Origin: Bacillota bacterium
GTDB lineage: Bacteria > Bacillota > UBA4882 > UBA8346
Assembly (NCBI GenBank): GCA_029974635.1
Contig: JARKQY010000043.1
Coordinates: 1 to 64,000, forward strand
Direction of reading: 5' to 3'
DNA: 64,000 nucleotides
Both the position numbers and the translations under genes were made by a program. The notes beneath the pieces are model-generated. The model made no database searches and was not told the DNA's origin. It saw nothing but the letters and a program-made list of their open reading frames with translations. Positions 57,258 through 64,000 of this stretch are shown in pieces (the first letter of the stretch is position 1; each line of letters begins with the position of its first letter).

Positions 57258-58169
57258 CTATTTCTCCTCCCAAATCGGACTTGCCGGGGCACGGCCATGG
57301 TGGTATTCCTGAACCATATTCCGATAAGAAATATTTAAATCTTCAATTGACGTTGCGATGGCTTCTTTCTCCGCTACCGGGGCTGTCTTCAATTCCTTTT
57401 GCAGTTGCCGTTTTTTATAATTGATTTCGGCTTTCAATGCCAACAGAACCAGCCAAGCCCAATTGCCATAAAACTTCTTAAAATAATAGATATTGCTCCG
57501 GTATAACTCCTGGGTCACGATTGAACGGTATTTACCCCGGCTTACATAATGGATAACACCGGCATTCGGTAAATACATAAAAGAACAACCACCGCGTTTC
57601 GCGCGTTCAGCCCAGTCTAAATCCTCGTTCCAGAAATAGTAATTTTCATCATAGCCTCCGATCCGGCGAAAAACCGCAGCCCGGATCAATGAGAACGTAG
57701 TGCCCACCATTTCTGCTTTAAACTGTTGTTCAAAGTTGGGACGCCGCAGACTCCAGATATGAGTCTTCATCATTTGTCGGGTCATATCGGGATTGAACAA
57801 CGGGCCGAGAGTACCATCAAAATTGGGATGCTCGTCCAAAAAATCCAGCATTATTTTGAGAGTTCCCGGTAAAATCTTAACATCACTGTTAGACACAAAA
57901 ATATATTCGGCAAATTTGATGGCGGCGCCGATTCCTTGATTTAAGGCTTTCGTAAGTCCACGATTTTCGGTGTTAGCGATGAGATGAACCTTGGGATATT
58001 TGGTTTTTATCATTTCAACCGTACCATCACCCGAAGCGTTATCGACCACTACGATTTCATATTCCAGATTGGCGCTTTGAGCATCCTTGATCATCGAATC
58101 CAGACAATCATCCACCAGTTGCTTTGTTTTATAGGTTATCACTACTGCAGCGAATTTAGGTTTTGCCAC
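57258..58169 (-). CDS. Family 2 glycosyltransferase (rhamnosyltransferase-like)
   Basis: The 303-residue enzyme has a GT2 fold: AAVVITYKTKQLVDDCLDSM, IVVVDNASGDGTVEMIK, FVSNSDVKILPGTL and NEDLDWAERAKRGG. AAGGAGGAATACA precedes the GTG. It is probably cotranscribed with the gene at 56472 and would act on surface glycans. Confidence 0.86.
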   Translation of the reverse strand: MAKPKFAAVVITYKTKQLVDDCLDSMIKDAQSANLEYEIVVVDNASGDGTVEMIKTKYPKVHLIANTENRGLTKALNQGIGAAIKFAEYIFVSNSDVKILPGTLKIMLDFLDEHPNFDGTLGPLFNPDMTRQMMKTHIWSLRRPNFEQQFKAEMVGTTFSLIRAAVFRRIGGYDENYYFWNEDLDWAERAKRGGCSFMYLPNAGVIHYVSRGKYRSIVTQELYRSNIYYFKKFYGNWAWLVLLALKAEINYKKRQLQKELKTAPVAEKEAIATSIEDLNISYRNMVQEYHHGRAPASPIWEEK

Positions 58170-58513
58170 TGTATTCCTCCTTAGACGAGTAAAAAACTGC
58201 TATTATTATACCATCAACTCTTTTGCATGACAAGTTACCGGAATATTGTAAAATTAGCCAGGCGACTTCCGGACAATATACATTTTCATTGAATAAATGA
58301 AATGTTTCGTGATATAATACGTTAATTATATTAGCTGGTGTTTGTTTTAGGTCGATGGTTTCTGGTCTATCGTTCAGCGTTCCGGGTTCAAGTTTTGGTT
58401 CGAAGCTAATCGCTGAACGCTAAACGCGGGAACCCGGAACGAAGCATCCCTGAATCAGCGGAAACAAAGCATCCTCGAATCAACAGGAATTATAGCACAA
58501 GGAGTGAACTAAA
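58170..58513. other. Gene-free stretch with nested inverted repeats
   Basis: CGTTCCGGGTTC (58378-58389) is inverted to GAACCCGGAACG (58430-58441), and CGTTCAGCG (58371-58379) to CGCTGAACG (58411-58419). The two pairs cross, so only one stem can form at a time without a pseudoknot. A divergent promoter region for 57258 and 58514 is expected here, but no strong match is found. Confidence 0.5.
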
Positions 58514-58849
58514 TTGCGTTGCAGTATTTGCGGCAATGAAATAAATAAAACAACTGGAACCTGCCCGAATTGCGCTTCAAACCTCAACCGGGTTCAAGTC
58601 CTATCGCCGGATGAACGGGAAAACTTTAACGGCCCCACGATTGAACAGGATGGCGACCGTGAAACAAAGGAGGGAACCCATTCTCCTTTTCAGAAGGTGT
58701 TTGTGTTCAACTCGGCTTCCGCAGGCACTATGCCTAAATTATTATTGAATGGGATTCTGTTGTTGCTGGCTATATGTTTCCTGCCTCTGGCTTTATTATT
58801 GGCGGTTACCATCGGGTTGAACTGGTTGAGCGGCCGGGGCAGGCGGTGA
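58514..58849 (+). CDS. Zinc-ribbon membrane protein of unknown function (111 aa)
   Basis: The N-terminus is a zinc ribbon (CSICGNEINKTTGTCPNC). The C-terminus is one TM helix (LLLNGILLLLAICFLPLALL) with a basic tail. TTG start after AAGGAGTGAACTAAA. The role is unknown. Confidence 0.7.
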   Translation: MRCSICGNEINKTTGTCPNCASNLNRVQVLSPDERENFNGPTIEQDGDRETKEGTHSPFQKVFVFNSASAGTMPKLLLNGILLLLAICFLPLALLLAVTIGLNWLSGRGRR

Positions 58850-58916
58850 TGGTATATACCAGGAATGAATCCAAGTCGCCGGAAATCATCCACCTTATAG
58901 CAGTGCTCTACCAGTC

Positions 58917-59873
58917 TTACCCTTTTATCCCCGTCATCTGTACCCCTTGTACAAAATACCTTTGCACGAAGACATAAATGAGGATCACCGGGGCCATCAC
59001 CAAGATCATCCCGGCCCCTTGAACAGCCTCGTTAGCATTGAATTTTCCGGTATAGGGGTTGTATCTGAACAAATAACTCAAGGCATAAGTTAAGCTCTGG
59101 TTGTCTTCGGTCAAATAATAAGACGGCCGGACGAACTCATTCCAGTGCCACACAAAAGAGAACAACCCTACAGTAACATAAGCGGTACTAGCTAACGGAG
59201 CCACGATCTTGGTGAAGGTACCCAGGATTCCAGTGCCGTCAATAGCTGCCGCATCCTCCAACTCCTTTGGTATCCCCAGGAACACTTGCCGGAATACAAT
59301 GACGAATAAGGCCCCATAAAGTCCATTACCGAGAAGTTCAGGCAAGATCATGGGCCAAAAGGATTCATGCAATTGTAATTTCGAAAAGAACACATAATTC
59401 GGCAGCATCATGGCTTGGCCAGGAATGACCCAGACTAATAATACCGCCCCAAAAATCCACTTTTTACCCGGGAAGTTCAAGCGCGCCAACGCATAGCCGG
59501 CTAGAGAACAGAATATCGTCTGGCCGCAGATGGCGACAATAGTTAATAATAGCGTCAGTGATAGCGATGATTGATATTTCATCATATTAAAGGCATCCCT
59601 GTAGTTTTGCCAGTGTAAATGAGCCGGCACCCAGCGAACCGACGGATCAAGCAAATCTTCAGCCGTAAAAGTCGATATGATCAGCATATATAAAATTGGC
59701 AGTAAAAAGACAAAAGCGCCGTCGATGAGCAAAAAATATAATAAGACTTTCTTGCCGAACGGTTTCAATTTATACCACAGCAAACGCATCTTTTCCTTGA
59801 ACGCCGCCGGATCCCAATCCCGCTCCACTTGTTGATAAACCGTCCTAATCCAGTTTACTGCCTTAGAAACCAT
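58917..59873 (-). CDS. Carbohydrate ABC transporter permease (MalG-type)
   Basis: The 318-residue membrane protein has six predicted TM helices and the EAA-loop KELEDAAAIDGTGILGTFTK for contact with the ATPase. The ATG at 59873 follows GGGAGAGTTGCGA. It forms a pair with the MalF-type gene upstream. Confidence 0.88.
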   Translation of the reverse strand: MVSKAVNWIRTVYQQVERDWDPAAFKEKMRLLWYKLKPFGKKVLLYFLLIDGAFVFLLPILYMLIISTFTAEDLLDPSVRWVPAHLHWQNYRDAFNMMKYQSSLSLTLLLTIVAICGQTIFCSLAGYALARLNFPGKKWIFGAVLLVWVIPGQAMMLPNYVFFSKLQLHESFWPMILPELLGNGLYGALFVIVFRQVFLGIPKELEDAAAIDGTGILGTFTKIVAPLASTAYVTVGLFSFVWHWNEFVRPSYYLTEDNQSLTYALSYLFRYNPYTGKFNANEAVQGAGMILVMAPVILIYVFVQRYFVQGVQMTGIKG

Positions 59874-59902
59874 TCGCAACTCTCCCATATCAATTTAGCC
59901 GT

Positions 59903-59992
59903 AGTCAACTGTCCAATGCCGAAAAGTCAAAACCTCGACCCGATCTTAATTTGAAACTATCTTTTGGCTTTGGACTTTTGACCGTTGACTTA
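59903..59992. repeat. Imperfect inverted repeat between the permease genes
   Basis: AGTCAACTGTCCAATGCCGA with its following AAAGTCAAAA (59903-59932) is partly inverted to TTTTGGCTTTGGACTTTTGA with the following CCGTTGACT (about 59962-59990). Confidence 0.45.
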
Positions 59993-60000
59993 ACAAATGA

Positions 60001-60885
60001 TTAATAAGTCACTTTGCGATCCAGCGCCTTATAAATAAAACCAATCAAAGCAAGTACCACGATAATAAACACCCAGATAACGGCAGCCGCTGCACTGAAA
60101 TCCGCCCGTTCGGCGAACAAAAATTGGACATAATCCCAGATAAATAAATGAACGTACCCGCCGCTAATCATGCGCACGGATGTTGTCAATCCGGTAAAAG
60201 ACTCAACCAATGTCAGCAATACGTTCAATAAAACCAGGGGTGAAATGGAAGGCATGGTGACCCACCAGAATTTTTGCCAGCCGGTGGCGCCGTCCATCTC
60301 CGCCGCTTCGTAATACTCATAAGGCACGTTATTAAGCCCCATCAAGAAAATGAGCATTTGGATACCGGTCCGCCATAGCGCTAACGTTAGCAAGACAGGG
60401 ATCATTGAAGAAATAACATATGCGACATACCCGGAATACTCGGTAGAAGCGGCAAAATTCAGTCCCAGGCGGTTCACATCAATATTGATAACCATGATCC
60501 GGCTGAATAAAATCCGGCCGGCAGCCGTTGAAATCACATCCGAGGCGGCAACCACCGGTAAAAAGTAAAGCGCTCTGAAAAATTTTACCCCTTTGATCTT
60601 CTGGTTAATTAACAACGCCAGCAATAAAGCAAAACTAAGTGTAACCGGAGTACTTACCAACGCGTAAATAAACGTGGTTACGCCACAACGCCAGAAGTCA
60701 CCATCGGAAAAGATCTTGGCATAATTCGCAAACCAGTTCCATTCCAGCTTCTCATAAGACCAGGCGCATAACGATGCATACAAAGAATATAATAAAGGAT
60801 ACACCGTAAAGATTAAGAATCCCAAAAACCATGGTCCAATGAACCAATAAGCCGCAACCGTCCTCCGTTTTTCAAGCCCCCGCAA
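60001..60885 (-). CDS. Carbohydrate ABC transporter permease (MalF-type)
   Basis: The 294-residue permease has six TM helices and the EAA loop YEYYEAAEMDGATGWQKF. TTG start with AAAGGGTGA. No substrate-binding protein or ATPase gene lies beside the pair within the window. Confidence 0.88.
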   Translation of the reverse strand: MRGLEKRRTVAAYWFIGPWFLGFLIFTVYPLLYSLYASLCAWSYEKLEWNWFANYAKIFSDGDFWRCGVTTFIYALVSTPVTLSFALLLALLINQKIKGVKFFRALYFLPVVAASDVISTAAGRILFSRIMVINIDVNRLGLNFAASTEYSGYVAYVISSMIPVLLTLALWRTGIQMLIFLMGLNNVPYEYYEAAEMDGATGWQKFWWVTMPSISPLVLLNVLLTLVESFTGLTTSVRMISGGYVHLFIWDYVQFLFAERADFSAAAAVIWVFIIVVLALIGFIYKALDRKVTY

Positions 60886-60905
60886 AAAAAATCACCCTTT
60901 AGTTT

Positions 60906-61022
60906 AGTTATTGGTTACTAGTGATTAGTTTGTTAATAGTCATTGGTTATACAATTTTGCCTAATCATGCCCACTCATGGGTCATAATTACTAATTCACT
61001 AATTTACAAATAACCAATAACT
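60906..61022. repeat. 12-bp inverted repeat AGTTATTGGTTA
   Basis: AGTTATTGGTTA (60906-60917) and TAACCAATAACT (61011-61022) are exact inverted copies flanking a 93-base AT-rich spacer; a third copy is at 28321. Confidence 0.65.
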
Positions 61023-61026
61023 GATT

Positions 61027-62235
61027 TTATTCATACCTCAGGCACTCCACCGGTTGAATTGCAGCCGCTTTTCGGGCCGGGTAAAAACCAAAGACTATCC
61101 CCACCAAAAGCATAAAGCCCATTCCTAGCAGGACGACCCACCAGGTAATGCTTACCGGCATCCCCGCAAAGATGGCTACGATTCTGGCGCCTACGATGCC
61201 CAAAAAAATTCCGGTAAAACCGCCAATGACGGATATGATAATCGCTTCACACAAAAACTGGCCTAAAATTTCACTGTTTCTGGCCCCAATTGCTTTACGA
61301 ATCCCGATTTCCCTGATTCGTTCCATTACGTTAACCAACATAATATTCATAATACCGATTCCGCCGACTAATAAGCACAAGGCGGCCACGCTGCATAAGG
61401 CAATGGTAATGGTCACCGCCAATTTTTTTTGTTGTCCCGCGAATTCATCGAGGGTTTTCAATACATACCCGCCGGTTTGGTTTTTCCGGAATTTAAGAAT
61501 GCTCTCGATCCTTCCTTTTAACAGTTTCATTTCCTGTTTCTTCTCATAGTCCCTGGCGTAACGTAAGTAAATTGTATCATAGTCGTATTCCCGGATCAGG
61601 TTTTGGCAAGCGGTGAGCGGGATAAAAATGGTCCCTTCCTCATTACTACCCCCGAATACAGTTGGGATGAGCTGCGGTTCCAAACAGCCGACGATTTCAA
61701 AGATGACGCCGTTTATCGCCAGCCGTTGTTCCAAATAATCCCCGGAGGGAAAAAACCTTTTTTTGATGCCCTCGGTAATCACACAAACCCGGCGCTGGTT
61801 CAGTATATCTTGTATATCGATAAACCGTCCCTTTTCAATCTTGCGGTTCCGGATGATTAAAAAATTGGAATCGGTGCCAAATACGTCGTTCTGCATTTTT
61901 TGATTCCGAAAACTCACCGGTACCCAATAAGCAGATTTCTGTAATGAAATCATGGTGACACCGGAAACGCCCCGGATAGCTTGGGCATCGCCCAAGTCAA
62001 AGTTTTTGGCTTTGAGGCGGCGTAGCACCGGATCCCAATCCGGGTATACGGCCATGAATTTACCGCCGAAACCCGCCAAAGTCTTTTCAACGGTCGCATT
62101 AGTTCCTTCCATAATCCCCAAGGTAGCGGTTAAAGCTGCAATCCCGATGGTTATTCCCAGAACGGTCAAAACAGTCCGTAAGCGGTTGCTTCTTAACGTC
62201 GCCACCGAAGCAGCCAAAAGATCGCTTATTTTCAT
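61027..62235 (-). CDS. MacB-like ABC permease (FtsX fold), without ATPase domain
   Basis: The 402-residue protein starts with SLRSNRLRTVLTVLGITIG-like MacB N-terminal TM (ATLRSNRLRTVLTVLGITIG), a long periplasmic part, and three C-terminal FtsX TMs (GIMNIMLVNVMERIREIGIR; VLLGMGFMLLVGIVFGFYPA). Unlike E. coli MacB the ATPase is separate and not present here. Confidence 0.88.
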   Translation of the reverse strand: MKISDLLAASVATLRSNRLRTVLTVLGITIGIAALTATLGIMEGTNATVEKTLAGFGGKFMAVYPDWDPVLRRLKAKNFDLGDAQAIRGVSGVTMISLQKSAYWVPVSFRNQKMQNDVFGTDSNFLIIRNRKIEKGRFIDIQDILNQRRVCVITEGIKKRFFPSGDYLEQRLAINGVIFEIVGCLEPQLIPTVFGGSNEEGTIFIPLTACQNLIREYDYDTIYLRYARDYEKKQEMKLLKGRIESILKFRKNQTGGYVLKTLDEFAGQQKKLAVTITIALCSVAALCLLVGGIGIMNIMLVNVMERIREIGIRKAIGARNSEILGQFLCEAIIISVIGGFTGIFLGIVGARIVAIFAGMPVSITWWVVLLGMGFMLLVGIVFGFYPARKAAAIQPVECLRYE

Positions 62236-62237
62236 CG

Positions 62238-63425
62238 TCAGTTGCCGCCTCCGACTGTCAGCGGTTGTTTATAACTTTCATCCCGGTTGATGACAATCAC
62301 CCGGTCGTAATCGCGAACGGTCCGGTCACTGTAAATAATCACCTGTTCAAAAGGGTTCAGGCCTTTGGTGACTTCCACCCGATCTACACTACTGATTCCG
62401 GTTTCCACATAAACCTTGCGGGCTTGATAGATATTATCCCGGATCATCCAGCGCCGTTCAGGTTCTTCATGGGTACCTAGGGTTTCGCTGCAATCCTTTA
62501 AAACATAGAGATACTTGCGTTTTTTACCAGACTCCGGACGTACGGAAAAATATTCACGATCCCCGCGTACAGTGGTTAATTCTTCACGAATTGCCTCCAC
62601 CGGTACTGTTACGGCCAATTTAGCCCGGCCAACCCGGATACGAACCTGAACGCTGCTCCCGGGAATCAGCTGAACAGTTGAATCAACAACCCGCATTCTG
62701 ACCCGTAAATCACTGTAACTGTCATCCGATTTCCTAAGCGGCGGCAATATTTGAGTCACTTCAGCAGCATAAGGGTCGGCAATGGTCCCGTAACTGACCT
62801 CCGCCTTATCGCCAATCCCGACCTTTACGCCATCATCGGCGGGGACTTCCGCTTCAACGGATAATTTAGCTTCGTTGATAACTTGGGCAATTTTACTGCC
62901 GGCAGATACAGTCTCTCCCAGTTTGGGCAACAGCAACGAAACCCGGCCTTTAATGGGCGAAACCATGGTTAATTCCCGGATTTCCTTTTCCAATTTGCTT
63001 TTCTGCAAATACCGCACCTGCAGCTCGGCTTCAATGAGCTTCAGCCCGTTTGCCGAAAAACCATCGGTTTTTTGAATGGAAAATTTTTGTTCCAAATTTA
63101 AAATATCGGCTTGACATTGGGCGAGCTGCAATTTTTTGTCTTCCGAATCGAAAATAATCAATGTTTGTCCGGCATGAACCGAATCGCCTTCTTTTACTAA
63201 AATAGTCTGCACCTTGGCTTGGGAATTGATATAAAGGTCGCGGATCTCTTCCGCGATAACCCGGCCTGCTGTTTCAACATCATCCATTAAATCGCCGCGG
63301 CTGACTAAAGCCGCTTGAACCCGCGGATAATGCTTTAAAAAATTGCGATTTGCCCTGTATCCAAAATATAAGGCTACCAATGCCAGCAAAAATGATAGCC
63401 CGATTAATATTTGCTTGCGATTCAT
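62238..63425 (-). CDS. MacA/HlyD-like periplasmic adaptor
   Basis: One N-terminal TM anchor (LIGLSFLLALVALYFGYR), a coiled-coil hairpin (~100-150), lipoyl-like halves (VKEGDSVHAGQTLIIFDS; PKLGETVSAGSKIAQVI) and a C-terminal β domain. The adaptor couples MacB-like permeases to export. It is two bases upstream of the MacB-like gene, so they form a pair. Confidence 0.88.
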   Translation of the reverse strand: MNRKQILIGLSFLLALVALYFGYRANRNFLKHYPRVQAALVSRGDLMDDVETAGRVIAEEIRDLYINSQAKVQTILVKEGDSVHAGQTLIIFDSEDKKLQLAQCQADILNLEQKFSIQKTDGFSANGLKLIEAELQVRYLQKSKLEKEIRELTMVSPIKGRVSLLLPKLGETVSAGSKIAQVINEAKLSVEAEVPADDGVKVGIGDKAEVSYGTIADPYAAEVTQILPPLRKSDDSYSDLRVRMRVVDSTVQLIPGSSVQVRIRVGRAKLAVTVPVEAIREELTTVRGDREYFSVRPESGKKRKYLYVLKDCSETLGTHEEPERRWMIRDNIYQARKVYVETGISSVDRVEVTKGLNPFEQVIIYSDRTVRDYDRVIVINRDESYKQPLTVGGGN

Positions 63426-63711
63426 CTGTTTACCTCCGTAAAACAGTTATTAATTAGTCAAGAGCTTGCCGTTGGCGAAACTCAAAGAGCTTTGCCGGAT
63501 TGTATGCTGCGCCGTGAAAAGCGGCGACCTGTGTCGTTGCTCGGTCACGCCTAGCATCTCACCACTTTTGACGACGTGAATGAGTATTCAAGAAGCGCAT
63601 CCAATCCGGCAAGATTCATCCCGGCACGCTGAGGAAAAGAAGCGCCGGACTGCATCGTTTGGGGCTGAAAAAGCCACACTTGTCTACGTCCCGTTATTAC
63701 AGCTATTACGA
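63426..63711. other. Gene-free stretch with inverted repeats
   Basis: TTGCCGGATTGTATGC (63492-63507) and GCATCCAATCCGGCAA (63597-63612) are inverted at 15 of 16 positions. TGAAT/ATTCA forms a short hairpin near 63577-63590. The base composition is GC-richer than the next 280 bases. No coding frame is evident. Confidence 0.45.
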
Positions 63712-63990
63712 TTAACGCAAGCAAAAACAATAAATTAATTTTCGCCTAATAATAGTGCAAAAAAAAGTAAAATTTAATGATAATAAAACTAAAGAAACCT
63801 CAGTAAAAACCATAGTATGAATTTTGCAAATGAAATGATAAATCCCAACAAGTAATACTATAAAATACGCACAATAATACAATCCTAAAGAGACTGCTTT
63901 GAATTTCACTTCATTATAATAATTATAAAGTGTTTTTGATTCACTATATTTTCCTGCTTTCAATAAACTATTTAAAGCTGAGACTGCCAT
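63712..63990 (-). CDS. Possible small membrane protein (92 aa)
   Basis: A frame with two hydrophobic helices (GLYYCAYFIVLLVGIYHFIC; MVFTEVSLVLLSLNFTFF) runs from ATG at 63990; an in-frame TAG is at 63994-63996, so it is complete in the window. There is no ribosome site. It is AT-rich and could be the end of a decayed gene. Confidence 0.35.
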   Translation of the reverse strand: MAVSALNSLLKAGKYSESKTLYNYYNEVKFKAVSLGLYYCAYFIVLLVGIYHFICKIHTMVFTEVSLVLLSLNFTFFCTIIRRKLIYCFCLR

Positions 63991-64000
63991 CAACTACTTC

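Overview
The window looks like the chromosome of an anaerobic, low-to-moderate-GC member of the Bacillota. Supporting signs are strong GGAGG ribosome sites with many GTG/TTG starts, a CheC/CheX/CheD-type chemotaxis system, an acyl-CoA dehydrogenase with a ferredoxin-fused EtfA, and HK97-type phage genes typical of Clostridia. A group resembling MsbA, LpxB and LpxL hints at a diderm (outer-membrane) Bacillota lineage. The species cannot be fixed from sequence alone.

Region 1 (1-18.9 kb) is one end of a prophage integrated at the 3' end of a tRNA-Arg(CCG) gene (18835-18909, minus). A tyrosine integrase lies next to the tRNA on the plus strand. Then come a two-gene cargo pair resembling DUF6978 and DUF1828, and a CI-like repressor. 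Across a divergent operator region, Cro-like, ORF6N/KilAC antirepressor, J-domain, replication (DnaD-like initiator and DnaB-type helicase) and ArpU/RinA-like genes run on the minus strand. The packaging/head block follows: HNH nuclease, TerS, TerL, portal, protease and capsid. The window opens with the 3' end of an IS3-family element just beyond the capsid gene, so the tail genes and the far attachment site are not visible.

Region 2 (19-23.4 kb) holds a secreted protein of unknown function, a GH13 amylase/branching-type enzyme and a Gfo/Idh/MocA oxidoreductase.

Region 3 (23.7-37.3 kb) is a chemotaxis locus on the minus strand: CheY, two CheX/CheC-like proteins, CheA, a dCache MCP, CheW, MCP, CheR, CheD, CheB2, a decayed cheW fragment, MCP and CheB1. 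The order suggests that a cheB-(cheD-cheR)-MCP-cheW block was duplicated and one copy trimmed. CheB2, the copy beside cheR and cheD, has alanine in place of the catalytic serine. CheB1 keeps the full triad.

Region 4 (37.9-48.5 kb) carries a sugar isomerase-like protein, the arginine cluster argC-J-B-D-G, whose promoter contains a palindrome that could bind ArgR, and an acyl-CoA dehydrogenase/EtfB/EtfA group.

Region 5 (48.8-58.2 kb) is an envelope-lipid and glycan region: MsbA-like ABC exporter, LpxB-like protein, NAD-dependent epimerase, LpxL-like acyltransferase, three glycosyltransferases and a membrane-anchored PHP-domain protein. Region 6 (58.5-64 kb) holds a zinc-ribbon membrane protein, two sugar-ABC permeases with no binding protein or ATPase beside them, and a MacB/MacA-like pair with no ATPase. 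The intergenic spaces carry several families of palindromic repeats.
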